A DNA stretch of 53,924 bases from Flavobacteriales bacterium (GCA_013205245.1 JABMNH010000041.1:1-53924); one strand, 5' to 3'; counted from the first letter of the stretch, positions 29,017 to 38,955 are shown. Program-made: numbers and translations. The notes: generated from the sequence alone by a model not told the origin.

Positions 29017-30099
29017 ATGAAAAAAAACAGCCTTACTAAAGTCTTATCTATACTCTTTTTAATTCAGATTCTTACTATACCTTATATCCTTAGACATGTT
29101 ACGGTAAGTGAATCTGGTATTTATGCAACAATTTCAAATTTTATAAATGGGTTTTTCAGAACCCTTTTTGGAAAAATTCCCTTTTCTGTTGGTGATATTT
29201 TTTACACGCTTTTATCCATATACTTTCTCTTTATTTTAATTAAATGGCTCAGGCATTTTAAAAAACAAAGCCTTCCATTTTTTTTAAAACTGACAAGTAT
29301 TGTTTCTGTCCTTTATTTTTGTTTTTATTTATTTTGGGGATTTAATTATGCTAAAGAGCCTTTGTATAAGCATCTTAAATTAGAAATGACACCTGTCAAT
29401 TCAGAGGATTTAATAAGCTTAACAACACAGCTCATACAAAAAACCAATGCTTTACAATGGCAATTAGCTAAAGCTGATAGTATAAAAGTGACTGTGCCTT
29501 ATAGCAAATCGACACTATTAAAAGAAGCTTCGGATTCTTATAGTAACTTATCAAAAAAATGGATTTTTTTAAGTTATAAACACCCAAGTATTAAATTATC
29601 TACTTACAGCTTGCCTTTAACTTATATGGGATATGCGGGTTATTACAATCCTTTTTCTGCAGAAGCTCAGGTAAACAGCTATATGCCAAAACCTTCAATG
29701 GCTTTTACAGCTTGTCACGAAATTGCACATCAAATAGGATATGCACCAGAACAAGAAGCCAACTTTATAGGTTATTTGGCATGTATTTATAGTGATGATG
29801 CTTTTGTACAATATTCGGGTTATTTAGTGGCTTTAAATTATGCCTTAAACAATTTGAGACAACATGATACCAGTACTTATAAAAAACTGATAGCGACAAT
29901 AAATAAAGGTGTTTTAAACAATTACAAAGAAAGTTATGATTTTTGGACAGCTCATAAAAACCCCACAACACCCTTATTTGAATATATTTATGATCGTTTT
30001 TTAAAAGTAAACAAGCAAAAAGAAGGCATTAAAAGTTATTCTGGAATTGTGAAATTGATGGTTAATTATCACAAAGAATATCCGTTAAGGAAATCTTAA
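29017..30099 (+). CDS. DUF3810 family membrane protein with zinc-metalloprotease motif
   Basis: A 360-residue protein with three hydrophobic segments in the first 115 residues (near 10-25, 60-78 and 90-112), then a soluble domain. The domain contains HEIAH (H234, E235, H238) followed by QIGYAPEQEANF, where a Glu could be the third zinc ligand as in gluzincins. The layout fits a membrane-anchored peptidase with its active site outside the cytoplasm. No substrate is known. It is followed by an exported amidohydrolase pair, from which it is separated by 80 bases. Confidence 0.82.
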   Translation: MKKNSLTKVLSILFLIQILTIPYILRHVTVSESGIYATISNFINGFFRTLFGKIPFSVGDIFYTLLSIYFLFILIKWLRHFKKQSLPFFLKLTSIVSVLYFCFYLFWGFNYAKEPLYKHLKLEMTPVNSEDLISLTTQLIQKTNALQWQLAKADSIKVTVPYSKSTLLKEASDSYSNLSKKWIFLSYKHPSIKLSTYSLPLTYMGYAGYYNPFSAEAQVNSYMPKPSMAFTACHEIAHQIGYAPEQEANFIGYLACIYSDDAFVQYSGYLVALNYALNNLRQHDTSTYKKLIATINKGVLNNYKESYDFWTAHKNPTTPLFEYIYDRFLKVNKQKEGIKSYSGIVKLMVNYHKEYPLRKS

Positions 30100-30179
30100 A
30101 GTTTTGTTAATTTTTACAAGCTTTTAACTGCTAATAATAGTAACTACTATCTTTAACAACAACATAATCATTCTAACCT

Positions 30180-33164
30180 ATGAAAAAAATATTTCTTTTT
30201 CTAGCTTTAGTCGGCTGTTTACACAGTACTAATGCTCAGGAATATTTCCCAACAAACTCGGAAATAAAAGCAACCAATCACAATTACACGGCTTTTACAA
30301 ATGCAAAAATCTATGTAACGCCAACATCTGTTATTAATAATGGCATTTTACTTATTAAAGATGGCAAAGTGGTGAATGTTGGTGCTGATGTTGCCATTCC
30401 AAAAAATAGTATAATTATAGATTTAAAAGGAAAATCTATTTATCCTTCTTTTATTGATTTATATTCCGATTTTGGTATAAAAAAAGAAAAATCGGATAAT
30501 GCTAATTTTTCAAGATCGCCACAATACAATTCTTCAAGAGATGGTTATTATTGGAATGACCATGTGGTGCCAGAAAAAAATGCCTTAGATAATTTTGACT
30601 ATCAATCAAAAGATGCCAAAGAATTAATAGAGGCTGGTTTTGGTGTTGTTTTATCAAATCAGAAAGATGCTGTTATTCGCGGAAGTTCTGTTTTAGTAGC
30701 CTTAAATGATTTTGATTCCAATCACACACGCATTATTACAAAAAAGGCCAGTCAAGATTTTGGTTTTACGCGCAATACAAATTCAAGACAATCTTATCCC
30801 GGTTCTCTAATGGGTATGATGGCGCTTTTGCGACAAACATTTTACGACGCCTCTTGGTATAAAACGCATAAAGATATGAACGACATTTCTTTGGATGCAC
30901 TTATTGCCAATGAATCTTTACCTAAAATATTTGATGCTGGTAAAAAATTCAACGCTTTGCGTGCTTCAAAAATCGCCAAAGAATTCAACTATAATTTTAT
31001 TATAAAAGGTGGTGGCGACGAATACGAGCGCATTACAGCCATAAAAAACACCAATGCACGATTTATTATTCCTATTAATTTTCCCGATGTTTTCGATGTT
31101 AGCAATCCTATAAATGCTTCTAAAGTAAACTTATCGGATATGCTCAATTGGAATCAAGCACCTACAAACTTAGGTGTTCTGGCAAAAAATGATGTGCCTT
31201 TTTCAATTACTTATAGTGGCTTAAAAAAGGCGTCTGATTTTAAAACCAACCTTCTTAAAGCCATAGAAAACGGTTTGGATAAAACAAAAGCGCTCGAAGC
31301 ACTTACAACTTTACCAGCATCGTTTATAGGGAAAGGAAATGAAATTGGCTCTTTAAATAACGGTTCGTGGGCTAATTTTTTAATATGTTCTGGTGATATT
31401 TTTGACAAAAAAACCACTCTTTATGAAAACTGGACACAAGGACGAAAAAACGTTGTTAATGATGCAAATATTATCCCAGTTAATGGCAATTACACCTTAA
31501 CACTCAATAACACAAACTATAATTTAAGTTTGTCTGGCGATAAAGTGAGTAGCCCAAGCATCAGTCTCAAAAAAGACAGCACTAAAATTGAGGCCAAACT
31601 CTCTTATATAAATGGCTGGTTATCTTTTAATTTTAAAGATTCTGAAAAAGATGGCTATAACAGAATTAGCGCCATGGTAACTAATAATGGCATTCAAAAA
31701 GGATTGGCAACACTTTACGATGGCACAGAAGCCTCGGCTATTTTCACAAGAACTGGTGATAGTGATAGCAAATCAGATAAAAAGGAAACAGATAACGATC
31801 TAACAAACATCCTACCTTTAAGCTATCCAAATATGGCTTTTGGTTATGACAGTAAACCTGTACAACATACCATTTTGATAAAAAATGCAACAGTTTGGAC
31901 AAACGAAAAAGCAGGTATCCTTAAGAACACCGATGTCTTACTAAAAGATGGGAAAATCGCTAAAATTGGTAAAAATTTAAAATCCAATAAAGCTTTGGTA
32001 ATTGATGGTACAGGCAAACACTTAACAAATGGTATTATTGACGAGCACTCACATATAGCTGCACGAGGTGTTAACGAAGCTGGCCATAATAGCAGTGCCG
32101 AAGTGCGCATTCAAGATGTTATCAATTCAGAAGATATTAGCATTTATAGAACTTTGGCAGGTGGCGTTACAACCTCACAAATTTTACATGGTTCTGCCAA
32201 CCCTATTGGTGGCCAAAGCGCCATAATTAAATTAAAATGGGGTGGTTTGCCAGAAGATATGATTTTAAAAAATCAGCCTAAATTTATAAAATTTGCTTTG
32301 GGCGAAAATGTAAAACAATCTAATTGGGGTCCTAATCAAACAGTACGCTATCCACAAAGTAGAATGGGTGTTGAACAAGTATATGTAGATTATTTTACAC
32401 GTGCCAAAGAATATGATGCTAAAAAGAAAAAAGGCATTCCTGTGCGCTATGATATTGAATTAGAAACCTTAGCAGAAATTATTAATAAAGAGCGTTTTAT
32501 TACCTGTCATTCTTATGTGCAGTCAGAAATTAATATGTTGATGAAGGTTGCAGAGCAATTCGGTTTTAAAGTTAACACTTTTACGCATATTTTAGATGGC
32601 TATAAAGTAGCCGATATCATGAAAAAACACGGTGCTGGAGGCTCTACATTTTCAGATTGGTGGGCGTACAAATACGAAGTTAATGATGCTATTCCTTACA
32701 ATGCCGCTATTATGAACAGTGTTGGTGTTACGGTTGCCATTAATTCTGATGATGCCGAAATGTCTAGACGTTTAAACCAAGAAGCTGGCAAAGCAGTTAA
32801 ATATGGCAATGTGAGCGAAGAAGAGGCTTGGAAATTTGTGACCCTAAATCCTGCTAAATTATTACATCTCGATAAAAAATTGGGAAGTATAAAGGTTGGT
32901 AAAGATGCCGATGTTGTGCTTTGGAGTGATAATCCGTTATCAGTTTATGCACATGCCGAAAAATCGATTATTGAAGGTGTTATTTATTTTGATTACGAAA
33001 AAGACAAACAGATGGTAGCAAACGATTCTAAAAAGCGCAATATGCTTATAAATATGATGCTATCGGCTAAAAGCGGTGGTGCCAAAACACGCATCCCTTT
33101 TAAAAAGGAAAAAGTGTATTACACTTGTGAGAGTGTGGAAGTTTATAACGCTTTAAATAATTAA
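30180..33164 (+). CDS. Exported amidohydrolase-superfamily protein with two tandem modules
   Basis: A 994-residue protein with a signal peptide (cleavage near TNAQ, residue 19). The N-terminal module (about 25-430) has the amidohydrolase frame but no HxH: the equivalent segment reads YPSFIDLYSDFG. The C-terminal module (about 560-990) has a complete metal site: HSH at H623/H625 in IDEHSHI, a later His in TCHSYV, another in FTHILD, and the Asp in INSDDAEM. This resembles imidazolonepropionase/dipeptidase-like enzymes; substrate unknown. The next gene, 11 bases away, encodes a third, single module, so the two products probably work together. TATCTTTA at 30148-30155 is a possible -7 box. Confidence 0.88.
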   Translation: MKKIFLFLALVGCLHSTNAQEYFPTNSEIKATNHNYTAFTNAKIYVTPTSVINNGILLIKDGKVVNVGADVAIPKNSIIIDLKGKSIYPSFIDLYSDFGIKKEKSDNANFSRSPQYNSSRDGYYWNDHVVPEKNALDNFDYQSKDAKELIEAGFGVVLSNQKDAVIRGSSVLVALNDFDSNHTRIITKKASQDFGFTRNTNSRQSYPGSLMGMMALLRQTFYDASWYKTHKDMNDISLDALIANESLPKIFDAGKKFNALRASKIAKEFNYNFIIKGGGDEYERITAIKNTNARFIIPINFPDVFDVSNPINASKVNLSDMLNWNQAPTNLGVLAKNDVPFSITYSGLKKASDFKTNLLKAIENGLDKTKALEALTTLPASFIGKGNEIGSLNNGSWANFLICSGDIFDKKTTLYENWTQGRKNVVNDANIIPVNGNYTLTLNNTNYNLSLSGDKVSSPSISLKKDSTKIEAKLSYINGWLSFNFKDSEKDGYNRISAMVTNNGIQKGLATLYDGTEASAIFTRTGDSDSKSDKKETDNDLTNILPLSYPNMAFGYDSKPVQHTILIKNATVWTNEKAGILKNTDVLLKDGKIAKIGKNLKSNKALVIDGTGKHLTNGIIDEHSHIAARGVNEAGHNSSAEVRIQDVINSEDISIYRTLAGGVTTSQILHGSANPIGGQSAIIKLKWGGLPEDMILKNQPKFIKFALGENVKQSNWGPNQTVRYPQSRMGVEQVYVDYFTRAKEYDAKKKKGIPVRYDIELETLAEIINKERFITCHSYVQSEINMLMKVAEQFGFKVNTFTHILDGYKVADIMKKHGAGGSTFSDWWAYKYEVNDAIPYNAAIMNSVGVTVAINSDDAEMSRRLNQEAGKAVKYGNVSEEEAWKFVTLNPAKLLHLDKKLGSIKVGKDADVVLWSDNPLSVYAHAEKSIIEGVIYFDYEKDKQMVANDSKKRNMLINMMLSAKSGGAKTRIPFKKEKVYYTCESVEVYNALNN

Positions 33165-33175
33165 AAAAAGACATT

Positions 33176-34480
33176 ATGAAACTAAATAATATAAAATCGA
33201 CTTTAGCTATTCTTTTATTTATATCAGCTACAGCTTTTTCACAACAAACACCAGCTAATAAACAATCGGAAAGCATTCTTATTGTGGGAGCTACAGCTCA
33301 TATTGGCAATGGAACAGCCATAAAAAATAGCGCTATTGGTTTTGATAATGGTAAAATCAATTTTGTCGGCCTTGCAATATCTGCAAATAAAGCCAATTAC
33401 ACTTCTGTAATTGATGCCGCTGGAAAAGATATATATCCCGGCTTTATTGCCCCAAATTCTACCTTAGGTTTGGCAGAAATTGATGCTGTTCGTGCCACAA
33501 GAGATTATCAAGAAGTTGGTGAAATGAACCCCAATATTAGAAGTATTATCGCTTTTAATACAGAATCTAAAGTTATTGAATCTATGCGCCCAAATGGTGT
33601 GTTGATGGCGCAAATAACACCCAGAGGCGGCTTAATTTCTGGTGCGTCATCTGTTGTACAGTTTGATGCATGGCATTGGGAAGATGCCATTCTAAAGTCT
33701 GATGACGGTATTCATTTAAATTGGCCAGCAGCCTATAGACGATCTCGGAGAGGTCCAGATGCTGGTAAAGTTATGCCAAATAAAGATTATGAAAAACAAA
33801 TTAGTGATTTGGGTTCTTTTTTTGACAATGCTTTGATTTATGGCAAAACAGAACCTCAAGAAATAAATTTAAAATACAAAGCCGTTCAAGGTTTATTTGA
33901 TGGCAATCAATCTTTATTTATTCATACAAATAACGCCCAAGAAATAGGTGATGCTATAAAATTCATCAATAATCATAACATTAAAAAAATGGTTATTGTT
34001 GGTGGTGCAGAAGCTTATAAAGTGAGTGCTTTGCTTAAAGAAAACAACATACCTGTGCTTTTAAGACGCGTCCATTCACTGCCAAATAGCGAAGATGAAG
34101 ATGTAGATTTGCCTTTTAGATTGCCTAAAATTTTAACCGATGTTGGATTATTAGTTGGCTTGCAAGCCAATGGCGACATGGAGCGCATGAATACACGTAA
34201 TCTCCCTTTCTACGCAGGTACTGCTGTGGCTTATGGTTTAGATTACGAGCAAGCAGTGGCTCTAATTACCTTAAACACTGCAAAAATATTAGGTATGGAT
34301 AAAAGTATTGGCAGTTTAGAAGTTGGCAAAGATGCCACCTTGTTTATTTCGACTGGCGATGCCCTTGATATGCGCACCAATAATGCCGAACGCGCCTTTA
34401 TTCAAGGCAGAGACATAAGTTTAGATTCGCATCAAAAGGTGTTGTATAATCGTTATATGAAAAAATATCACGGAAAATAA
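33176..34480 (+). CDS. Exported amidohydrolase-like protein lacking the HxH metal site
   Basis: A 434-residue protein with a signal peptide (cleavage near AFSQ, residue 22). It is homologous in layout to the N-terminal half of the preceding 994-residue protein: a GxxYPGF segment is followed by IAPNSTLG where active enzymes have HxH, and the C-terminal GSLEVGKDATLFI typical of the superfamily is kept. Loss of the metal-binding histidines suggests a non-catalytic partner, or a different mechanism. It is 11 bases downstream of its neighbour and ends at a clear terminator. Confidence 0.85.
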   Translation: MKLNNIKSTLAILLFISATAFSQQTPANKQSESILIVGATAHIGNGTAIKNSAIGFDNGKINFVGLAISANKANYTSVIDAAGKDIYPGFIAPNSTLGLAEIDAVRATRDYQEVGEMNPNIRSIIAFNTESKVIESMRPNGVLMAQITPRGGLISGASSVVQFDAWHWEDAILKSDDGIHLNWPAAYRRSRRGPDAGKVMPNKDYEKQISDLGSFFDNALIYGKTEPQEINLKYKAVQGLFDGNQSLFIHTNNAQEIGDAIKFINNHNIKKMVIVGGAEAYKVSALLKENNIPVLLRRVHSLPNSEDEDVDLPFRLPKILTDVGLLVGLQANGDMERMNTRNLPFYAGTAVAYGLDYEQAVALITLNTAKILGMDKSIGSLEVGKDATLFISTGDALDMRTNNAERAFIQGRDISLDSHQKVLYNRYMKKYHGK

Positions 34481-34501
34481 TACTGTTATTTTCATTTAAC
34501 C

Positions 34502-34529
34502 AAAAGGCCACCACTTGGTGGCTTTTTTT
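34502..34529 (+). terminator. Rho-independent terminator of the amidohydrolase operon
   Basis: The perfect stem GCCACC-ACTT-GGTGGC is followed by seven T residues and preceded by AAAAG. The next gene's -7 box begins three bases after the T-run. Confidence 0.92.
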
Positions 34530-34531
34530 AT

Positions 34532-34539
34532 TACTTTTG
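34532..34539 (+). promoter_or_regulatory. Predicted -7 box for the RNA methyltransferase gene
   Basis: TACTTTTG matches TAnnTTTG and ends five bases before the ATG at 34545, as at smpB and dnaB. Confidence 0.4.
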
Positions 34540-34544
34540 CTTTT

Positions 34545-35357
34545 ATGATAAAAGAGATTACGAGTCCGCATAATGCTTATATAAAAGACTTGATTTTACT
34601 TAAAGATAAGTCAAAAACACGTAAAAATACGGGTACTTTTCTGATTGAAGGCTTGCGCGAATTAAGCTTATCTTTAATGGGGAACTATGAAATTCAAACT
34701 ATTTTGTTTGATGATAGCTTAATTGCGCTAAACACTATTAAAGAACTTCTAAATAAACATAATTCAAAGGAGACACAACTCATAAAAATAAACAGTGTAG
34801 TGTATCAAAAACTGGCACATCGCGATACGACTGAAGGTGTTATTGCTGTTGCAAAATCTAAAGAACATTTACTTATCGATTTAAAATTTACTTCTAAGAA
34901 TCCGCTTATTTTAGTAGCCGAGTCTATAGAAAAACCCGGCAATATTGGTGCCCTTTTGCGTACCGCCGATGCAGCAAATATAGATGCTGTAATTATTACC
35001 AATCCTAAAACCGATTTATACAATCCCAATTGTATTCGTTCTAGTGTGGGTTGTGTTTTTACCAACCAAATTGCTGTTGATAGTACCGATAATGTTATTC
35101 AATTTTTAAAAGAAAATAAGTATAATACATATTGTGCTACTTTAAGTGATGACTCAAAAGAATATCATTTACAAGACTTTACAAAAAAAACCGCAATAGT
35201 TGTTGGTACAGAGGCTACAGGTTTATCGCAAGATTTTATGAATACCGCTACACAAAATATTATCATTCCAATGCAAGGAAAAATTGACTCAATGAACGTA
35301 TCTGTATCGGCTGCTATTTTAATTTTTGAAGCCAAACGTCAACGGAATTTTAAATAA
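34545..35357 (+). CDS. TrmH/SpoU-family RNA 2'-O-methyltransferase
   Basis: A 270-residue SPOUT methyltransferase. An N-terminal RNA-binding region (about 1-100) contains GTFLIEGLRELS. The knotted catalytic domain has motif 1 EKPGNIGALLRTADAA, motif 2 VVGTEATGLS and motif 3 IPMQGKIDSMNVSVSAA. Family members methylate a ribose in rRNA or tRNA using S-adenosylmethionine; the target base is not predictable. A TTG at 34515 would add ten residues but lies inside the terminator hairpin, so ATG at 34545 is chosen. The M48 peptidase gene follows after eight bases. Confidence 0.92.
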   Translation: MIKEITSPHNAYIKDLILLKDKSKTRKNTGTFLIEGLRELSLSLMGNYEIQTILFDDSLIALNTIKELLNKHNSKETQLIKINSVVYQKLAHRDTTEGVIAVAKSKEHLLIDLKFTSKNPLILVAESIEKPGNIGALLRTADAANIDAVIITNPKTDLYNPNCIRSSVGCVFTNQIAVDSTDNVIQFLKENKYNTYCATLSDDSKEYHLQDFTKKTAIVVGTEATGLSQDFMNTATQNIIIPMQGKIDSMNVSVSAAILIFEAKRQRNFK

Positions 35358-35365
35358 ATTTTACC

Positions 35366-36598
35366 ATGACTCCTTCATTACTTTTTACTATAATTTTAGC
35401 AATTATAATCGTAAATTTTCTTTTTGAACTTTTATTAAATTACCTAAACGCCAAGCATTTTAAAGATAATTTGCCTTCTGAATTAAATGATATTTACGAC
35501 GAAGAAGGCTATCAAAACTCTCAAAACTACAAACAGGTAAATTATAAATTTGGCCTTATTCAATCTGTCTTTTCATTTGCTTTATTAATCCTTTTTATTG
35601 CGCTGAATGGCTTCAAACTTTTAGATGATTTCGTCCGCTTATTAAACGATAATAAAATGCTCATCAGCTTGCTTTATTTTGGATTTATATTTTTAGCAAG
35701 CACTATAATCTCATTACCATTTAGCTATTATCACAGTTTTGTGATTGAAGAGCGCTTTGGTTTTAATAAAATGACAAAATCATTATTTGTTAAGGACACT
35801 TTGAAAAGTCTTTTGCTAGGCATCCTATTAGGAGGTCTTATTTTGAGTATTATACTGTGGTTTTATCAGCAATTCCCTAAATCTTTTTGGTTGTATGCAT
35901 GGGCATTTATGGCTGTCTTTAGCATACTTATGAACCTGTTTTACACAAGTTTAATAGTGCCCTTATTTAATAAATTATCGCCTCTAGAAGATGGCGACCT
36001 AAAAAACACCTTGCAAGAGTTTGCAGAAAAAGTACAATTCAGAATTGACAAAATTTTTATTATTGATGGCTCCAAGCGTTCTACCAAAGCCAATGCCTAT
36101 TTTTCTGGATTTGGGAAAAGCAAGAAAGTTGTTTTATACGATACCCTTTTAAACGATTTATCTAACGATGAAATTGCGGCTGTTTTGGCTCACGAAGTTG
36201 GTCATTATAAAAAGAAACACATCATTTTCAACCTGATTTTATCACTTTTATTAACAGGATTTACACTGTTCATCTTATCCTTATTTATAAACAATCCGCT
36301 TTTAGCGAAAGCATTCGGAATTGCCAATTCCAATTTTCATATTGGTGTCATTGCTTTTATGATACTCTACACGCCAATTTCGGTTATTACCGGATTATTA
36401 ATGAATATCTTATCACGAAAATTTGAATATCAAGCCGATGGCTATGCCAAACAATTTGGCTATGCCGATACACTAATTTCATCCTTAAAGAAATTATCAA
36501 AACAAAGTTTTAGCAATTTAACACCACATAAATTATATGTGTTTATAAACTATTCTCATCCCACACTGTTACAGCGTTTTAAAAATTTAAAACAATAG
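35366..36598 (+). CDS. M48 family (Ste24-type) membrane metallopeptidase
   Basis: A 410-residue polytopic membrane peptidase. The zinc motif HEVGH (H276, E277, H280) is in AHEVGHYKKKH, and the third ligand is expected in the EFQAD-like segment FEYQADGYA. Six or seven hydrophobic segments flank it. The sequence matches the CAAX prenyl protease 1 (Ste24) subtype rather than short HtpX proteins. In bacteria it probably clears membrane proteins. Likely cotranscribed with the RNA methyltransferase. Confidence 0.93.
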   Translation: MTPSLLFTIILAIIIVNFLFELLLNYLNAKHFKDNLPSELNDIYDEEGYQNSQNYKQVNYKFGLIQSVFSFALLILFIALNGFKLLDDFVRLLNDNKMLISLLYFGFIFLASTIISLPFSYYHSFVIEERFGFNKMTKSLFVKDTLKSLLLGILLGGLILSIILWFYQQFPKSFWLYAWAFMAVFSILMNLFYTSLIVPLFNKLSPLEDGDLKNTLQEFAEKVQFRIDKIFIIDGSKRSTKANAYFSGFGKSKKVVLYDTLLNDLSNDEIAAVLAHEVGHYKKKHIIFNLILSLLLTGFTLFILSLFINNPLLAKAFGIANSNFHIGVIAFMILYTPISVITGLLMNILSRKFEYQADGYAKQFGYADTLISSLKKLSKQSFSNLTPHKLYVFINYSHPTLLQRFKNLKQ

Positions 36599-36609
36599 CA
36601 ATTTTATTG

Positions 36610-36640
36610 TTGTATATTATTTTACTTTACCCTACTTTTA
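36610..36640 (+). promoter_or_regulatory. Possible promoter for the RelA/SpoT gene
   Basis: TTG (36610-36612) is followed after 20 bases by TACTTTTA (36633-36640), one base off the TAnnTTTG consensus, four bases before the ATG at 36645. Confidence 0.35.
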
Positions 36641-36644
36641 AACT

Positions 36645-38864
36645 ATGGCATATACAGCAACCATAGAAGAGGAAAAGTCTGCTATTGCATTGGCTTACAA
36701 AAACATGCTCAAAAATTCGTATCAAACTTTATCTAAAGAGGATAAGCAGTTAATACGTAAAGCTTTTGATTTGGCTGCTGATGCCCATAAAGACCAACGC
36801 CGTAATAGTGGTGAGCCTTATATTTTTCACCCTATCTCTGTGGCCAAAATTGTGGCTAATGATATTGGTTTAGGAGCTGTTTCAATTGCCGCTGCACTCC
36901 TTCATGATGTTGTTGAAGATACCGCCTATACCCTAGCAGATATTGAACAACTATTCGGAGAAACAGTAGCTAGAATTGTAAATGGACTCACTAAAATTTC
37001 GCATTTAAAAAAAGATCTAAACATATCGGTTCAGTCAGAGAATTTTAGGAAGATGCTTCTAACACTCAATGATGATGTGCGTGTTATTTTAATTAAAATA
37101 GCTGACAGGCTGCATAACATGATGACAATGGAATCTATGCCTCAAGATAAACAGGTTAAAATTGCATCAGAAACATTATACATTTATGCCCCTTTGGCAC
37201 ATAGATTGGGTCTTTATAATATTAAAACCGATTTAGAAGATTTGGGTTTAAAATATACCGAGCCTGAAGTTTATAATGATATTGCCGATAAAATTAAAGA
37301 AAGTAAAGAAGATCAAGCGGCTTACATTGCTATGTTTTCTAAAGTTGTTGAAGATTCTTTAGATAAAGAAGGCTTTAAATACAAAATATTAGGACGCACA
37401 AAATCTATTTATTCAATACGCCGTAAAATGCTTAATCAAGGCGTGAGTTTTGATGAAGTTTACGATAAATTTGCCATTAGGATAATTTATAAAAGCTCAG
37501 AAAAAAACGAAAAATTTGATGCGTGGAAAATCTATTCGGTTTTAACCGACAACTTTACACCAAACCCAAGCCGTTTACGCGATTGGATATCTCAACCAAA
37601 ATCTACAGGTTACGAATCGTTGCATATTACGGTAATGGGCAAATCTGGTCGTTGGGTTGAAGTGCAAATTCGTTCTCAACGCATGGACGAAATTGCAGAA
37701 AAAGGTTATGCTGCCCATTATAAATACAAACATGCCAACGATTATGATGTTGGCTTAGAAGATTGGTTAAACAAACTTAAAGAAACACTCGAGAGTCAAG
37801 ATACTAACGCCGTAGATTTTGTTGAGCAGTTTAAGCTAAATCTCTACTCAAAAGAAATTTACATTTTTACGCCAAATGGCGATTTAAAATCGCTGCCAAA
37901 AGGATCTACTGGTCTTGATTTTGCTTTTTCTGTACATACAGATATTGGTTTAAAATGTAGGGGTGTAAAAGTAAATGGCAAATTAGTTCCTTTAAGCAGG
38001 GTTTTAATAAGTGGTGATCAGGTAGAAATAATTACTTCTGTACATCAAAAACCAAAACTGAATTGGCTTGACTATGTCATCACTGCTAGGGCTAAATCTA
38101 AAATTAAAAATTCGCTAAAGCAAGAACATAAGCAAATAGCCGAAGATGGTAAAGAAGTCTTAACACGCAAACTTAGGCATTTAAAAATAACATTAAGCGA
38201 TAAAATTATAAACGAACTGGTTGTTTTCTTTAAACTTAAAACCAGTCTTGATTTATTTTTTAGAATCGGTAACGGATCAATAGAAAATAAGAAACTAAAA
38301 GAATATGCCGCGCAACACAATAATGCTTTTTACAGTTTCTTTAAACGCGGTATTCGTAAAAAAAGTAAAAATTCAGAGCTACATCAAAATCAAGAAGAAA
38401 TAACAACAAACCATGATTTATTGGTTTTTGGAAAAGACGAAGAACGCTTAGATTATACCCTATCGCCTTGCTGTAACCCTATTCCTGGCGATAATGTTTT
38501 TGGATTTATTACCATTAATGAGGGTATAAAAATACATAAAAAAGATTGCCCCAATGCTGTAAGTCTTCAAGCCAGATTTGCCTATAGGATAATGAGTGCC
38601 ATTTGGATAGACTCTACGCAACAAGAATTCAAAAGCATTATTTTAATTACGGGTGTAGATGACAAAGGTTTAGCAAACAAGGTAACCAAGGTAATTTCTA
38701 CTGATATGGATATTGATATTCAAAGTTTAAATATATCTGGCAGTCAGGGTCATTTTGAAGGAAAAATTGCTGTAAAAGTTAAAAACATAGGGCAATTAAA
38801 TAAATTAATAGGCAGAATTAAGAAAATTGATGGTATTGATAAAGTGAATAGAATAATTGAATAA
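36645..38864 (+). CDS. rsh: Bifunctional (p)ppGpp synthetase/hydrolase (RelA/SpoT homolog)
   Basis: A 739-residue long RSH protein that makes and degrades the alarmone (p)ppGpp. The hydrolase HD site is intact (HDVVEDT near residue 89, with upstream HP of FHPISVAKI). The synthetase site is intact too (YESLHITV and EVQIRSQRMDEIAEKG). These are followed by the TGS domain (IYIFTPNGDLKSLP), a zinc-finger/CC region (LSPCCNPIPGD) and a C-terminal ACT domain. Both activities are therefore expected. ATG at 36645 is the only sensible start. Confidence 0.95.
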   Translation: MAYTATIEEEKSAIALAYKNMLKNSYQTLSKEDKQLIRKAFDLAADAHKDQRRNSGEPYIFHPISVAKIVANDIGLGAVSIAAALLHDVVEDTAYTLADIEQLFGETVARIVNGLTKISHLKKDLNISVQSENFRKMLLTLNDDVRVILIKIADRLHNMMTMESMPQDKQVKIASETLYIYAPLAHRLGLYNIKTDLEDLGLKYTEPEVYNDIADKIKESKEDQAAYIAMFSKVVEDSLDKEGFKYKILGRTKSIYSIRRKMLNQGVSFDEVYDKFAIRIIYKSSEKNEKFDAWKIYSVLTDNFTPNPSRLRDWISQPKSTGYESLHITVMGKSGRWVEVQIRSQRMDEIAEKGYAAHYKYKHANDYDVGLEDWLNKLKETLESQDTNAVDFVEQFKLNLYSKEIYIFTPNGDLKSLPKGSTGLDFAFSVHTDIGLKCRGVKVNGKLVPLSRVLISGDQVEIITSVHQKPKLNWLDYVITARAKSKIKNSLKQEHKQIAEDGKEVLTRKLRHLKITLSDKIINELVVFFKLKTSLDLFFRIGNGSIENKKLKEYAAQHNNAFYSFFKRGIRKKSKNSELHQNQEEITTNHDLLVFGKDEERLDYTLSPCCNPIPGDNVFGFITINEGIKIHKKDCPNAVSLQARFAYRIMSAIWIDSTQQEFKSIILITGVDDKGLANKVTKVISTDMDIDIQSLNISGSQGHFEGKIAVKVKNIGQLNKLIGRIKKIDGIDKVNRIIE

Positions 38865-38925
38865 GGTTGTTTATAATTTGTTTATTATTTTATATCAAGT
38901 TAATTATAAAAGCTAATATTAAGCG

Positions 38926-38933
38926 TATTTTTG
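38926..38933 (+). promoter_or_regulatory. Predicted -7 box for the Fur-family gene
   Basis: TATTTTTG matches TAnnTTTG and lies 22 bases upstream of the ATG at 38956. Confidence 0.4.
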
Positions 38934-38955
38934 TGCTTCTGAATTATATAAACAT

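Noticed and set aside
34515-34544. TTG start adding ten residues to the RNA methyltransferase
   Set aside because: It lies in the terminator hairpin and T-run, upstream of the likely promoter box.
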